64,000 bases of DNA, taken from contig JAUIMC010000011.1 of assembly GCA_030433215.1 (NCBI GenBank), forward strand, positions 1-64,000. The letters run 5' to 3'. The position numbers and the translations under genes were made by a program. Below the pieces are notes generated by a model that was not told where the DNA came from, searched no databases, and worked only from the letters and a program-made list of their open reading frames with translations. Below are positions 1 to 8,323 of this stretch, piece by piece. Positions within the stretch are counted from its first letter, which is position 1, and each line of letters starts with the position of its first letter. This DNA comes from Alphaproteobacteria bacterium. GTDB taxonomy: Bacteria > Pseudomonadota > Alphaproteobacteria > Caulobacterales > Parvularculaceae.

Positions 1-177
1 TCACCCGGAGGTCGTATACGGTATTACACCCAGTTTCCCGGGGCTATTCCGTACCGAAGGGCATGTTCCCACGCGTTACTCACCCGTCTGCCGCTCCCTC
101 CGAAGAGGGCGCTCGACTTGCATGTGTTAAGCCTGCCGCCAGCGTTCGTCCTGAGCCAGGATCAAACTCTCAAGTTG
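1..177 (-). rRNA. rrs: 16S ribosomal RNA, 5' end (partial)
   Basis: The reverse complement carries the universal 16S 5' region: AGAGTTTGATCCTGGCTCAG at about 170-151, followed by the ACGAACGCTGGCGGC segment and the AACACATGCAAGTCGA segment. The mature 5' end is placed at 177 by analogy with E. coli, where it lies seven bases before AGAGTTTG. Only about 177 bases of roughly 1.5 kb are in the window; the rest of the rRNA operon lies beyond base 1. Confidence 0.97.
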
Positions 178-373
178 AGTTTGAAAACTGACCGGTAGGA
201 GGAAAATCCTACCAAAATCACTGACAAGTAGTTCGTCACAAAACAAAACCTCGAATAAACGAAGTTTGGTTTGTAAACAGAAAAACGTCAGTGACAGTCA
301 GTCCAATTCGAACCCCTAAAAGGGGTTCAGAGCCAGGACGCCGCCGCCCACGTTTCTCTTCCTCGATATTCAA

Positions 374-385
374 TTTTCAAAGAGC
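374..385 (-). promoter_or_regulatory. boxA-like rRNA antitermination element
   Basis: The minus strand reads GCTCTTTGAAAA, close to the bacterial boxA core (GCTCTTTAACA type) that recruits NusB and S10 for rRNA antitermination. It lies about 200 bases upstream of the 16S 5' end and about 140 bases downstream of the proximal promoter, which is a normal position. Confidence 0.6.
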
Positions 386-422
386 CTGGCCCGCCGCCCT
401 TTTGAGGCTTTGAGCCGCCGAC

Positions 423-438
423 TTAACCTCGTGTTAAC
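423..438. promoter_or_regulatory. CtrA-type box TTAA-N7-TTAAC in the rRNA leader
   Basis: The sequence TTAACCTCGTGTTAAC matches the TTAA-N7-TTAA(C) consensus of the alphaproteobacterial cell-cycle regulator CtrA exactly. It is almost palindromic, so it reads on both strands. It lies about 100 bases downstream of the proximal rRNA promoter. I saw no second exact match on scanning the other TTAA-containing spots of the window. Function is inferred. Confidence 0.4.
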
Positions 439-534
439 GACGTTAGGCCGACAAAAAACCGACACTCCCGAGACCGCCCCTGGAACCCGTCTTCGGTTCC
501 TGGCGGCCCGTCCCGGCCGCGTCGGTGAGCGGCG

Positions 535-563
535 GATTTAGCCACCCGTTCCCGCTCTGTCAA
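535..563 (-). promoter_or_regulatory. rRNA promoter, proximal (P2)
   Basis: On the minus strand a perfect -35 TTGACA (563-558) is followed by a 17-base spacer and a -10 TAAATC (540-535). An A/T-rich run (AAAAAAGTTTGAAAAATGC) lies directly upstream of the -35 and resembles an UP element. Position and direction fit transcription into the 16S gene. Confidence 0.75.
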
Positions 564-681
564 CGCATTTTTCAAACTTTTTTCGCGGAATTTCCGGGGG
601 TTATTTTCCCCAAATTTTCCACAGAGGAATCGCCGCGCAAACCTGATGGTCAAGGAAGGGCTTTGATGTCCGGGGAACCGA

Positions 682-710
682 TATTTATAGACGTGTTTGC
701 GAAGTTTCAA
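682..710 (-). promoter_or_regulatory. rRNA promoter, distal (P1)
   Basis: On the minus strand TTGAAA (710-705), a 17-base spacer and TAAATA (687-682) form a sigma70-like promoter about 147 bases upstream of the proximal one. Tandem promoters are usual for rRNA operons. The remaining bases up to the divergent gene at 831 hold nothing else I can support. Confidence 0.55.
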
Positions 711-830
711 GCGCCTTTTCGCGTTTTCCGCGAATTGGCCTGCGGCCTTTGGCGGCCCTCGAAAATGAGCCCGATTTAAGCGGTTCTTTTCAAGGATTTC
801 TCACAGAATCCGGCGATAATCGGGGATAAA

Positions 831-1826
831 ATGAGCGTTCCCATGAGCGAAAAACCGCCAGCCCCCGCCGAAACGGCCCCCGAAAACAGCGCAGCGCCCG
901 CGCCGCAGGACCAATCCGCCCCCAAGACGGCGCCCCCGCCTCGCGCCCGGCTTGGGCTTGCGCTCGGCGGCGGCGTCGCGCGGGGCTGGGCCCATATCGG
1001 CGCGGTGCGCCGGCTCGAAGAGCTCGGAATCAAGCCGGACATCCTGGCCGGCACCTCGGTCGGGGCGCTCGTCGGGGGCTTCTGGCTCGCCGGCAAGCTC
1101 GACGCGCTGGAAGACTGGGCCCTCAGCCTCTCGCCCACCCGCATGCTTTCCTATGTGGACGTCGTCCTGAACGGGGCCGGCCTGATGGGCGGCAAGCGCC
1201 TGGAGCGGGCGATGATGAAATATCTTCCGCCCACGGATATAAAAGATCTGCCTCAGGATTATGTGGCGGTGACGGCGGAGCTCGCCACCGGTCACGAAGT
1301 CTGGCTGCGCGAAGGCGATCTCGCCGAGGCCATGCAGGCGGCCTACGCCCTGCCCGGCGTTTTTCCGCCGCACGCCGTCGACGGGCGCTGGCTGATCGAC
1401 GGCGCGCTCGTCAATCCCCTTCCCGTTTCCGCCTGCCGCGCGCTCGGCGCGCGCGTCGTGATCGCCGTCGGTCTGCATGCGGACGCTTTCAATCTCGGCG
1501 TTGCGCAACGCCGGGCGCGCTTCGGCGAAATGCATCCGGCGCTGACGCCCGATAAAGGCTCGAAAGCCGGCTGGGGCAGGCTGTTTCAGGGAACCGCAGC
1601 CGCGCCGGGCGTCGGCTCGGTGATGCTCGCCTCGTTCAATATCCTGATGGACCGCATCACGCGCTCACGCCTTGCCGGCGATCCGCCGGACGTGCTCGTC
1701 ACGCCGCAGGTCGGGCATATTTCGCTTCTTGAGTTCGATAAAGCGCAAGAACTGATCGCCCTTGGCCGCAAGGCGGTCGATGACGTCCGCCCGCAAATCG
1801 ACAGCGCGCTTGACTATCTCAGCTAG
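831..1826 (+). CDS. patatin-like phospholipase family protein
   Basis: This 331-residue protein is a probable serine lipid hydrolase of the patatin/RssA type. After a Pro/Ala-rich N-terminal stretch (about 1-38) it shows the glycine-rich oxyanion loop GGGVARG at 46-52, the nucleophile elbow G-T-S-V-G with Ser76, and the catalytic Asp of the DGA motif at Asp190, so the Ser-Asp dyad is intact. No signal peptide is seen, so it is likely cytoplasmic or membrane-associated. A second in-frame ATG at 843 could be the true start. It stands alone, divergent from the rRNA operon. The family is sure; the substrate is unknown. Confidence 0.9.
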   Translation: MSVPMSEKPPAPAETAPENSAAPAPQDQSAPKTAPPPRARLGLALGGGVARGWAHIGAVRRLEELGIKPDILAGTSVGALVGGFWLAGKLDALEDWALSLSPTRMLSYVDVVLNGAGLMGGKRLERAMMKYLPPTDIKDLPQDYVAVTAELATGHEVWLREGDLAEAMQAAYALPGVFPPHAVDGRWLIDGALVNPLPVSACRALGARVVIAVGLHADAFNLGVAQRRARFGEMHPALTPDKGSKAGWGRLFQGTAAAPGVGSVMLASFNILMDRITRSRLAGDPPDVLVTPQVGHISLLEFDKAQELIALGRKAVDDVRPQIDSALDYLS

Positions 1827-1840
1827 AGACAGGCCCCGCC

Positions 1841-2269
1841 CTAGCCGGCGATATATTCCTTCAGCGCCGCGGCTTCCTGTTCGGCTTCTTCGATCTTGCG
1901 CTTGACGACATCGCCGATGGAGACAACGCCGACGATCTGGCCGCCATTGGTCACCGGCAGGTGGCGAATGCGTTTATTCGTCATCATCGCCATGAGTTCG
2001 TCTACGGACGATTCCGCGCTGCAAGTGTAAACATCGCCGGTCATGCACTCGCTGACGCGCATGTCCATGGCGGCGACCCCGTGCTTTCCGAGCCTGCGGA
2101 CCACGTCCCGCTCCGAAAGAATGCCGACAACGCCGCCATTATCGTCAAGCACCAGAACGGCGCCGATATTCCTGTCATTGAGAACGCCCACCGCCTGAGC
2201 GATGCTGTCGTCCGGCCGGACGGCAAAGATATCCGTCCCCTTGGCCCGAAGGATCTGATCGACTTTCAT
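1841..2269 (-). CDS. CBS domain-containing protein
   Basis: This 142-residue protein consists of two tandem CBS motifs (about 1-60 and 70-130) with little else: LSERDVVRRL closes the first and VSIGDVVKRKIEE the second. CBS pairs (Bateman modules) typically bind adenosyl ligands and regulate a partner. The start at 2269 is chosen because GGAGG lies six bases upstream, while the upstream in-frame start has no such site. A short acidic helix follows the second CBS motif. Stand-alone CBS pairs are common in alphaproteobacteria; the partner is not evident here. Confidence 0.9.
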   Translation of the reverse strand: MKVDQILRAKGTDIFAVRPDDSIAQAVGVLNDRNIGAVLVLDDNGGVVGILSERDVVRRLGKHGVAAMDMRVSECMTGDVYTCSAESSVDELMAMMTNKRIRHLPVTNGGQIVGVVSIGDVVKRKIEEAEQEAAALKEYIAG

Positions 2270-2376
2270 GCCAAGCCTCCTTCCCGAATAAGGCAATCAT
2301 GCCCGCCGAATGGCGACGGGGCAAGATAGGCCAAAGGCCAAAGCGCGCCTTGCCGGCAGCGCGCTTCGCACCTGCG

Positions 2377-2397
2377 GAAACCGCCGCCTGCGGTTTC
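2377..2397 (-). terminator. hairpin overlapping the rhomboid stop codon
   Basis: GAAACCGC (2377-2384) and GCGGTTTC (2390-2397) form a perfect 8-base-pair stem with a 5-base loop, ending inside the stop codon of the rhomboid gene. No T-run follows on the minus strand, so it may be only a weak or Rho-assisted terminator or an mRNA 3' stabiliser. Confidence 0.35.
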
Positions 2398-3121
2398 AGC
2401 GCGCCGCAGCCCCGGAAAGGCGCTCGAACAAGGGATAGGCGATGACGCCGAACACATAGCCGCCCACATGCGCCTGCCAGGCGCTGACGGTCCCGAACAG
2501 CTTCAGGCTTAGCGGCGAGGTGTCGAGATAGACGCTGCCGGCGATCAGCACCGCCGAGACCAGAATGAGAATGACGATATTGAGCAGGTCGCCGACAAAA
2601 CCGCCGCCCTCCGCCGTGCGGGTCGTAAACAGCCAGGCGCAGGCCCCGGCAAGCCCCGCCGCGCCCCCCGACGCGCCGATCATGGGCTGAAACGAATCAG
2701 GCCGCGCCAGCACATAAACCGCCGCCGCCGCCATGCCCGAAATCAGGAAAAAGGCGATAAACGCGGCCGCCGCATCGCTTTTGCGCGCATGGGCCCGCGC
2801 CTCCATCTCACGATAGACAACGCCGCCAAGGACTAGGACCGCCGTAAGATTGATCAGGAGATGGCCGACATTCACATGAAAGAACATGTGGCCGAGAAAG
2901 GCTCTGGCCGCCCGCGCATACTCCCCGCGGTCAAGCCCGATCAGGATGAGCTTGGGCGACACCTCGAACAAGCGCCACATGGCGTAAGCCAGCCGTCCCG
3001 GCGCGAAAGCGAGCGCCACATGCACAACCGCCATCAGCGCGCAAAGCCCCGCGATCGCATTCGGCGGATCGACGATCATGGCGAGCAGGCTGCGCTGGTC
3101 GTCGTCTTCAGGCGTCTTCAT
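2396..3121 (-). CDS. rhomboid family intramembrane serine protease
   Basis: This 241-residue polytopic membrane protein has the rhomboid signature: H-x-x-x-H-x-x-x-x-H in the helix starting at His78 (HMFFHVNVGH), the nucleophile Ser151 in GASGG, and the general base His218 in AHVGGY of the last helix. About six membrane segments are visible, the usual core number. Rhomboids cleave substrate transmembrane helices in the inner membrane. The catalytic pair is complete, so it should be active. It precedes the CBS gene by about 125 bases and is probably transcribed separately. Confidence 0.9.
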   Translation of the reverse strand: MKTPEDDDQRSLLAMIVDPPNAIAGLCALMAVVHVALAFAPGRLAYAMWRLFEVSPKLILIGLDRGEYARAARAFLGHMFFHVNVGHLLINLTAVLVLGGVVYREMEARAHARKSDAAAAFIAFFLISGMAAAAVYVLARPDSFQPMIGASGGAAGLAGACAWLFTTRTAEGGGFVGDLLNIVILILVSAVLIAGSVYLDTSPLSLKLFGTVSAWQAHVGGYVFGVIAYPLFERLSGAAAR

Positions 3122-3238
3122 TCCGTACTCGCAAAATATGGATAAGAATGATTAACGATGGCGGCTTTCCGGCGCAAACCTTTGTTCACCAAAGCCCGAT
3201 AGTGTCCTAAACAGGCATAACAAGGCGACAAAACCATC

Positions 3239-3940
3239 ATGGTTGACCCCAAGCAGGAAAACCAGCCCGGTCCCATCGACGGCGAACAAAGCGCCGAGAA
3301 TATGGACGATCGGCGCAAACATCACCGCGTGGATCTGCCCTTGCGGGCGCGTTATCTGACCGAAGCCGGCGAAGAACAGTCCGGGGTCGTCTTAAACATT
3401 TCCGCAGGCGGCGCCATGGTGCGCGCGAAATTTCCGCCCGCCTTCGGCCAGACCGTCGTGCTTTACATCGACCGGATCGGCCGCGTCGAAGGCAAGGTCG
3501 TCCGCTCCGGAGACAATTGTTTCGCGGTTAACTATTCCAAACGCCGCAAAAAACAGGCGAAGATCGCCGACGAACTGACCTCCGTGCTCAACAACCGGCG
3601 CCGCGGCGCAGACCGCCGCAATAATCCGCGCATCCGCCAGGACACGGCCGCCACCGTCTATCTTGAAGACGGACGCCAGCTCGATTGTTCGATTCTGGAT
3701 ATTTCGCTCACCGGCGCGTCGATCGAAGTCAGCCCCCGCCCGCCCCTCGGCACCCATCTCATTTTGGGACGCATGACCGCCAAGGTTGTGCGCCGGCACG
3801 AAAAAGGCGTTGGGATTGTATTCACCGGCGGCGCCGAACGCATGGACGAAGTCGTTGAAGAAACAGCAGCTGACGAGCCTTTCGATGCTTCTGGCCCGGG
3901 ATTTGCTCAACCTTTCGGCAAGAAGGGCGTACGCGCCTAG
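3239..3940 (+). CDS. tandem PilZ domain protein (probable c-di-GMP receptor)
   Basis: This 233-residue soluble protein has two PilZ domains. The first (about 24-105) has RKHHR (26-30) and NISAGG (53-58). The second (about 125-200) has RNNPR (127-131) and DISLTG (154-159). Both agree with the RxxxR...[DN]xSxxG motif that binds cyclic di-GMP, so each half looks competent. The linker is very basic (RRRGADRR). It is followed after 19 bases by a GYF-domain gene, probably in one transcript. Known PilZ proteins control motility, polysaccharide or cell cycle; the target here is unknown. Confidence 0.85.
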   Translation: MVDPKQENQPGPIDGEQSAENMDDRRKHHRVDLPLRARYLTEAGEEQSGVVLNISAGGAMVRAKFPPAFGQTVVLYIDRIGRVEGKVVRSGDNCFAVNYSKRRKKQAKIADELTSVLNNRRRGADRRNNPRIRQDTAATVYLEDGRQLDCSILDISLTGASIEVSPRPPLGTHLILGRMTAKVVRRHEKGVGIVFTGGAERMDEVVEETAADEPFDASGPGFAQPFGKKGVRA

Positions 3941-3959
3941 AAGCAAATGAGGCAAGCCG

Positions 3960-4613
3960 ATGCTCGCGGCGGAAAACTGGTGCGTTAAGGTCCAGGATAA
4001 GGTTTACGGACCTTACACGACCGAACAGATGCGGAAGTTCGCTCATGAAGGGCGTCTCGCCCGCTGGTCGCTTGTTGCGCCGGCCGGCGGACAAACCTGG
4101 CGCGAAGCGCGCAGCGAACTCGTCTTCGCAAGTGTCTTTACGCCGCCGCTTGAAACCGTCGACGCGCCTTCCGCGTCCGCCGGCCGCGCCTTTGGCAAAC
4201 GCCACGATTGCGACAACACGGTCAGCGAAGACACGAAGCCAAACACCAAGTATGATTTCGTGCCGGCCAACACCGTTAAAGCCAAACGCGCCGAGCGCGC
4301 CGACAAAAGCGCGGCTTCGGAAACCGGCACGGCGAATTTCGTCGTCATCTTCGACGTTGTCAGCGCTGCTGCGAGCCGCGTCGAAGCGGCGATGCTGTCG
4401 CTCGGTCACGCCTTCCGCATCGCGGACAATGTCTGGCATGTGAGCTGTGAACTGACCGCGGTCGGCGTGCGCAACGCCATCACGCCATACTTGCGCGGCA
4501 GTGAATCGATTTTCGTTGTCGACGCCTCGCGCGGGCGCACCTCCTGGGCCAATTACGCGCCGGAGCCGAACGCGAAAATCACGGCGGCCCATTTCAAATC
4601 CAAGCAGGCCTGA
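3960..4613 (+). CDS. GYF-like (DUF4339-type) domain protein
   Basis: This 217-residue protein has an N-terminal GYF_2/DUF4339-like module (about 5-55) recognisable from W-x-V-x-x-x-D-x-V-Y-G-P-Y-T-x-E-Q-M and a following conserved Trp (LARWSLV, TWREA). Such modules are thought to bind proline-rich peptides. The C-terminal half (about 120-217) contains FVVIFDVVSA and a segment ending ISPYLRG-like; I do not recognise it. No membrane segment is seen. It is probably co-transcribed with the tandem PilZ gene, which suggests a shared signalling role; that is inference. Confidence 0.65.
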   Translation: MLAAENWCVKVQDKVYGPYTTEQMRKFAHEGRLARWSLVAPAGGQTWREARSELVFASVFTPPLETVDAPSASAGRAFGKRHDCDNTVSEDTKPNTKYDFVPANTVKAKRAERADKSAASETGTANFVVIFDVVSAAASRVEAAMLSLGHAFRIADNVWHVSCELTAVGVRNAITPYLRGSESIFVVDASRGRTSWANYAPEPNAKITAAHFKSKQA

Positions 4614-4904
4614 CAGCGCCCCGATGCGCGCACGCCGTTAACACTTAAGAATTTTTTCTAACGCCGGAAAAAGCTTTCGGCGCGCGCCCGAAAAGGCGTT
4701 ATAGTGAATTCGGTGACTGATTCGCGTAAAGCGCCTTTTATAGGAGTGCGGGCGTCGGAATGCAGTGTAGCGGTCCAGCGGGAAGCGGAAAAAGCGCAGC
4801 GAGCGCCCTGTCCCCTTCACGCAGCCTTTGCCGCCCGCAAGCCTTGAAAGACCCGCTTTTCCCTTCAGCGCCAGTTTTTTTCCTCACATTATCTGGAGGC
4901 GTAG
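4614..4904 (+). other. intergenic region upstream of phoH
   Basis: These 291 bases hold no convincing gene. The first half is AT-richer and includes TATAGT at about 4700-4705, a possible -10 element without a good -35. A GGAGG ribosome-binding site precedes the phoH start. The length leaves room for a 5' untranslated leader of about 190 bases. Confidence 0.4.
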
Positions 4905-5678
4905 ATGGCCAAACGCACGGCGCGCCGCGCGGCGCGGCGCATGCAAGAACTTGCGCAATATGATGAAGAGAGCAATGTCCGCCGGCTTTTCGATGAACCA
5001 CGGTGGTCTCCCCTGGAGGATCAGAAATACGTCCAGAAAGACGAAAGCGCTCAGAAATACCGCAAGAACATCCGTGCACAGAATGAATCCCAGCAAAAGA
5101 TGCTGGACGCCATCGACGAAGTCCCGCTCGTCTTCGCCTGCGGCGCGGCAGGCACCGGCAAAACCTATCTCGCCATCGCCAAGGCCGTCGAAGCGCTCGA
5201 TTCCGGCGCCGTGCGGCGCATCATCCTGTCGCGTCCCGCGGTTGAGGCCGGGGAGAGCCTCGGCTTCCTGCCGGGCGACATGGAGGAAAAACTCTCGCCT
5301 TACCTGCGCCCGCTTTACGACGCGCTCTGCGACCGGATTTCCTCAAAGCGCTTGAAGGCGCTGATGGCCGAGGGCGTCATCGAGATCGCGCCCATCGCCT
5401 ATATGCGCGGGCGCACGCTCAACAACGCCTATATCGTCATCGACGAGGCGCAGAACTGCACCTACGGCCAGCTCAAGATGCTCCTGACCCGCCTCGGCTG
5501 GAACTCCTCCATGGTGGTCACGGGCGACCCGGCCCAATCGGACCTCCTGCCCGGCATGTCGGGGCTGGCGGACGTCGCGGCCAAGCTCGAACAGCTGGAA
5601 AACGTCCAAGCGATCCATTTCAGCCGCGAGGACGTGGTGCGCCACCCCCTGGTCGCGGAGATGATCGACGCCCTTTGA
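4905..5678 (+). CDS. PhoH family protein (ATPase)
   Basis: This 257-residue P-loop protein has a Walker A motif GAAGTGKT (80-87), a Walker B segment IVIDEAQN with Asp180-Glu181, and the PhoH hallmarks LSRPAVEAGESLGFLPGD and TGDPAQSD. PhoH proteins resemble superfamily I helicase cores and are linked to phosphate starvation or RNA metabolism. The basic N-terminus (about 1-15) is unusual for the ybeZ branch, and no ybeY follows, so this is more likely the free-standing PhoH branch. The start has GGAGG five bases upstream. Confidence 0.9.
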   Translation: MAKRTARRAARRMQELAQYDEESNVRRLFDEPRWSPLEDQKYVQKDESAQKYRKNIRAQNESQQKMLDAIDEVPLVFACGAAGTGKTYLAIAKAVEALDSGAVRRIILSRPAVEAGESLGFLPGDMEEKLSPYLRPLYDALCDRISSKRLKALMAEGVIEIAPIAYMRGRTLNNAYIVIDEAQNCTYGQLKMLLTRLGWNSSMVVTGDPAQSDLLPGMSGLADVAAKLEQLENVQAIHFSREDVVRHPLVAEMIDAL

Positions 5679-5802
5679 TTTCAGCGCCTTGCCCACACTT
5701 CACCAGGGGCGGCCGGCGCGCCCCGGCCTCGGGATTTTACTCCCCGGCCGCCCATGGTAAGGACGACCTCCCGTTTATCGGTGCGTATGAGGGACGGAAG
5801 TA

Positions 5803-6567
5803 ATGAGCAATGGCGGCTACGGCTTCGGGGGCGAAGAGGTCAAACAGGAATCGAGCTGGCGGTATCCGCTCGGCATCTTCATGGCGACGCTCGTTCTGTG
5901 CGCCATCTTCCTTTACTACTATGTTGGCCCGAGCGTTGAGGATTTTTCCGGCAACACGCCGAGCCCCGCCATCACCGAAGAGCCGGTGCGCGTCGAGATC
6001 GGCGGCGTGGTCTTCGCCCCGGCCGCCAATTACACCGTCTTTCCCCGCGCCCGGCGCGGCGGCGCCCGCGACGAGGTCGTGCTGTACGCCCTGTGGCCGA
6101 CCATGAACGGCTATACGCCGGCCCAGCGCCGCGAGTTCATCGAGAACGCGCCGGACACGCGCCGCATCGACATCGTGATTTCCAAACGCTCATCCGCCTT
6201 CACCGAAGCCGAACGCTTCGAGCAGCTTTACCTGCCCCAGACCGTGGACGCGCGCGGCGTCAGGACGCCCTATCAGCTCACCAAATTCACCTTCAAGGAC
6301 CAGCGCTCCAACGTGCCCACCAACGGCTATGCGGACACCGAGCTCTTTGTCGGCCCCGACGCCGCCGGCGCCACGGCGGCGATCTTCTGCTTCAAGGAAA
6401 AGGAAGACATCCAGAGCCCGGAATGCTGGCGCGAATATGAATATGGCGACACCATCGAAGTGAGCTATCGCTTCAAGCGGCCCTACCTGCCCGAATGGCA
6501 GACCCTCGACAAATCGGTGCGCGATTTCGTGGCCGGTCTCGACCGCTCCCGCCTCGCCGGCGAGTAA
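5803..6567 (+). CDS. hypothetical single-pass membrane protein
   Basis: I do not recognise this 254-residue protein. A single transmembrane segment spans about 22-41, preceded by a short cytoplasmic tail, so the remaining 210 residues are probably periplasmic. That part is rich in charged and aromatic residues and contains two cysteines (in IFCFKE and PECWRE) that could pair. The stop codon abuts the stop of the convergent gene with no base between. It follows phoH by 124 bases and could share its transcript. Confidence 0.75.
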   Translation: MSNGGYGFGGEEVKQESSWRYPLGIFMATLVLCAIFLYYYVGPSVEDFSGNTPSPAITEEPVRVEIGGVVFAPAANYTVFPRARRGGARDEVVLYALWPTMNGYTPAQRREFIENAPDTRRIDIVISKRSSAFTEAERFEQLYLPQTVDARGVRTPYQLTKFTFKDQRSNVPTNGYADTELFVGPDAAGATAAIFCFKEKEDIQSPECWREYEYGDTIEVSYRFKRPYLPEWQTLDKSVRDFVAGLDRSRLAGE

Positions 6568-7992
6568 TCAGTAGCGCTGGAACTGCGCGCTCAAGGCCAC
6601 CATCAGAAACGGCGCGAGGAAAAGCCCGATCCCGGCGTGGATCGCGAAATAGGCTGCGGCGCCGACGCCCGCCTCCCATGAAAACGCATAGGCCGAAGCC
6701 ACTGTCGCAGCGCCGCCGACCCCGTAAGCGATAGCGAAGCGGCGCAGGCCGTCTGACATGGCGTTCTGGGCGATGTCGCGGGCGTTGCGCCAGATGTCGC
6801 TGGCGTTGCGCCAGCTCACGGTCAGTTGCGACAGCGCAATGGCGGAAAGCGCCAGCCCCGCGAAGCGTTCCGGCGCGGCGGGCGATGCAAGGCCGAACAC
6901 GGCGTAAAGATACTGCGTAAAGACCGTGCTCAGGAACAAGATGACGACAATCAACAGGCTGGTGCGCACCGACACGAAGGTCAGCCCGGCCGCGATGAGA
7001 ATGAACAGAAGAAAGACAGCGAGGCTCGCCGCTTCCGGCACGCCGGTCTCGAACGCCGCAATGACTGTCAGGACCCCGGCGATAGCGCTCGCCGCCATCG
7101 CGGTGGTCGCCGGCAGGCGCTTGCGGAAGGGCCGCCAGCTTTCCGCGAAACGCTGGCGCCGGCGGTTCTCGTCGACCGCAACCTGCTCGCTGGGCTTGAA
7201 GATCGAGAGCACGCCCGTCGCCACCGTCAGCGCCGCCGCCGCGCCGATCAGCGCCGCCGCCGCCGCGGCAACCAGAACGCGCCAGTCGACGGCGCCGAAA
7301 TTCGCCTTGAAGGTGACGATTGTCATATAGGCGGCCGCGGCGAGAATGCAGAAGGCCGCCGGCGCCGCCGCCCCATGGCCCGCCGCCGCCGCCGCTTCTT
7401 TCGGCGAGAGCCCGCGCGCGAAATGCCGGGCGAAGTCGGCCCCGACGCCGACGCCCACACAGGCCCCGCCCATCAGCGCAATCGCCGCCGCCGCCGCGCT
7501 GAAAGGCGAAAGAACGATGTTTTCAAGCGCGAAATAGCCGACGCCGCCGGCGACGCCGATCACCGCCGCAGCCGGGCCGACAAGGCCGAGCCGCAGGGTG
7601 CTGCGCGTCAGCGGCGCAAGCGCGGCGAGAAAGATGAACAGCCCGAACCCCGCCCCGGTCGCCGCCTGCGGCGGTGCAAAATCCGACTGGCCGAGCGGCG
7701 TCGCGCCGAAGGCGGCGGCAACGAGCCCCGCCCCGAGCGCGGTGATCAGCACCAGGAAGAAAAGGCGGAAAACCAGCTTTTCGGGCGTCAGCGCCGCCAG
7801 GGCCAGCGGCGCGAAGACGATCGCCGTCCCCGCCGCGAGGAATTTCAGGATCAGGAAGCCGCTTCCCGGATCGGCGCTATGACGCACGCCAAGCACGCAC
7901 AGAGCCGCCACCCCGAGCGCAAGAACGCTCGTGACCAGGAATGGACGTTCAGCCGAAAGCTTCCCGAGAAAACCCGTTGGCGCGCTCGGCAA
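6568..7992 (-). CDS. hypothetical polytopic membrane protein
   Basis: This 474-residue protein is extremely hydrophobic, with roughly twelve transmembrane segments and a basic cytoplasmic loop in the middle (about 275-300, RRRQRFAESWRPFRKR), suggesting two halves of about six helices. I recognise no family motif; a transporter or flippase role is possible but unsupported. The start is TTG, with GAGG six bases upstream. The gene lies ten bases after the DUF3126 gene and is probably co-transcribed with it. Confidence 0.7.
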   Translation of the reverse strand: MPSAPTGFLGKLSAERPFLVTSVLALGVAALCVLGVRHSADPGSGFLILKFLAAGTAIVFAPLALAALTPEKLVFRLFFLVLITALGAGLVAAAFGATPLGQSDFAPPQAATGAGFGLFIFLAALAPLTRSTLRLGLVGPAAAVIGVAGGVGYFALENIVLSPFSAAAAAIALMGGACVGVGVGADFARHFARGLSPKEAAAAAGHGAAAPAAFCILAAAAYMTIVTFKANFGAVDWRVLVAAAAAALIGAAAALTVATGVLSIFKPSEQVAVDENRRRQRFAESWRPFRKRLPATTAMAASAIAGVLTVIAAFETGVPEAASLAVFLLFILIAAGLTFVSVRTSLLIVVILFLSTVFTQYLYAVFGLASPAAPERFAGLALSAIALSQLTVSWRNASDIWRNARDIAQNAMSDGLRRFAIAYGVGGAATVASAYAFSWEAGVGAAAYFAIHAGIGLFLAPFLMVALSAQFQRY

Positions 7993-8002
7993 GGATCACC
8001 TC

Positions 8003-8227
8003 TCAGCTGGCCGGCCGCTCCGGCAGGTCTATTTCAAGAATCGCCATATTGAAGTCATAGGAAACGTCGCCTTCCTCATCGTCGCGGAAGATGACCCCGA
8101 TGAATTCCTCGCCCATATAGACTTCCGCCGAGTCGTCCTTGTTCGCGCGGGCGCGAATGGTGAGCGTCGGAACGCCGAATTTGGTCTGCAGATATTGCTG
8201 CAGGCGAGCGATTTCGATGGAGTCCAT
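8003..8227 (-). CDS. DUF3126 family protein
   Basis: This 74-residue protein matches the alphaproteobacterial DUF3126 family as I remember it: KKDDSAEVY-like (NKDDSAEVYMGEEFIGV) followed by DDEEGD and FNMAILEIDL. The role of the family is unknown. The internal ATG at 8227 is chosen because it gives the usual family length (about 70 residues) and has AAGGAC upstream; a longer in-frame start at 8341 would run through the divergent lipoprotein start. It is followed after ten bases by the large membrane protein. Confidence 0.85.
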   Translation of the reverse strand: MDSIEIARLQQYLQTKFGVPTLTIRARANKDDSAEVYMGEEFIGVIFRDDEEGDVSYDFNMAILEIDLPERPAS

Positions 8228-8323
8228 AACGTCTTGTCCTTTGCGTGCGTCCGTCTTAACCGTATCCGCCCCGGGCGCCAACCGCCGCCAGCCATCCCTT
8301 TTGGGGCCTTCAGGAGCCACGCC

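Larger units (their letters stand above)
178..534 (-). other. rRNA operon leader (transcribed spacer upstream of 16S)
   Basis: This stretch without genes lies between the proximal rRNA promoter and the 16S 5' end. It holds several short hairpins, including GGTAGGA/TCCTACC at 194-213 and GAACCCCT/AGGGGTTC at 310-328, a boxA-like element at 374-385 and a CtrA-type box at 423-438. Such leaders normally form the RNase III stem with sequence downstream of 16S, which is outside the window. Short reading frames here look like chance. Confidence 0.75.

Noticed and set aside
4639-4649. Second CtrA-like box upstream of phoH
   Set aside because: Two TTAA half-sites occur but with three bases between them instead of seven.
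6826-8052. 408-codon plus-strand frame opposite the polytopic membrane protein
   Set aside because: Its translation is almost entirely Arg, Glu, Gln, Ala and Gly, the mirror of Ala/Leu/Val codons on the other strand. The membrane protein is the plausible product.
7931-8323. Long N-terminal extension of the PCuAC chaperone
   Set aside because: The internal start at 8324 opens a lipoprotein signal peptide and has a good ribosome-binding site. The extension only mirrors the DUF3126 gene.
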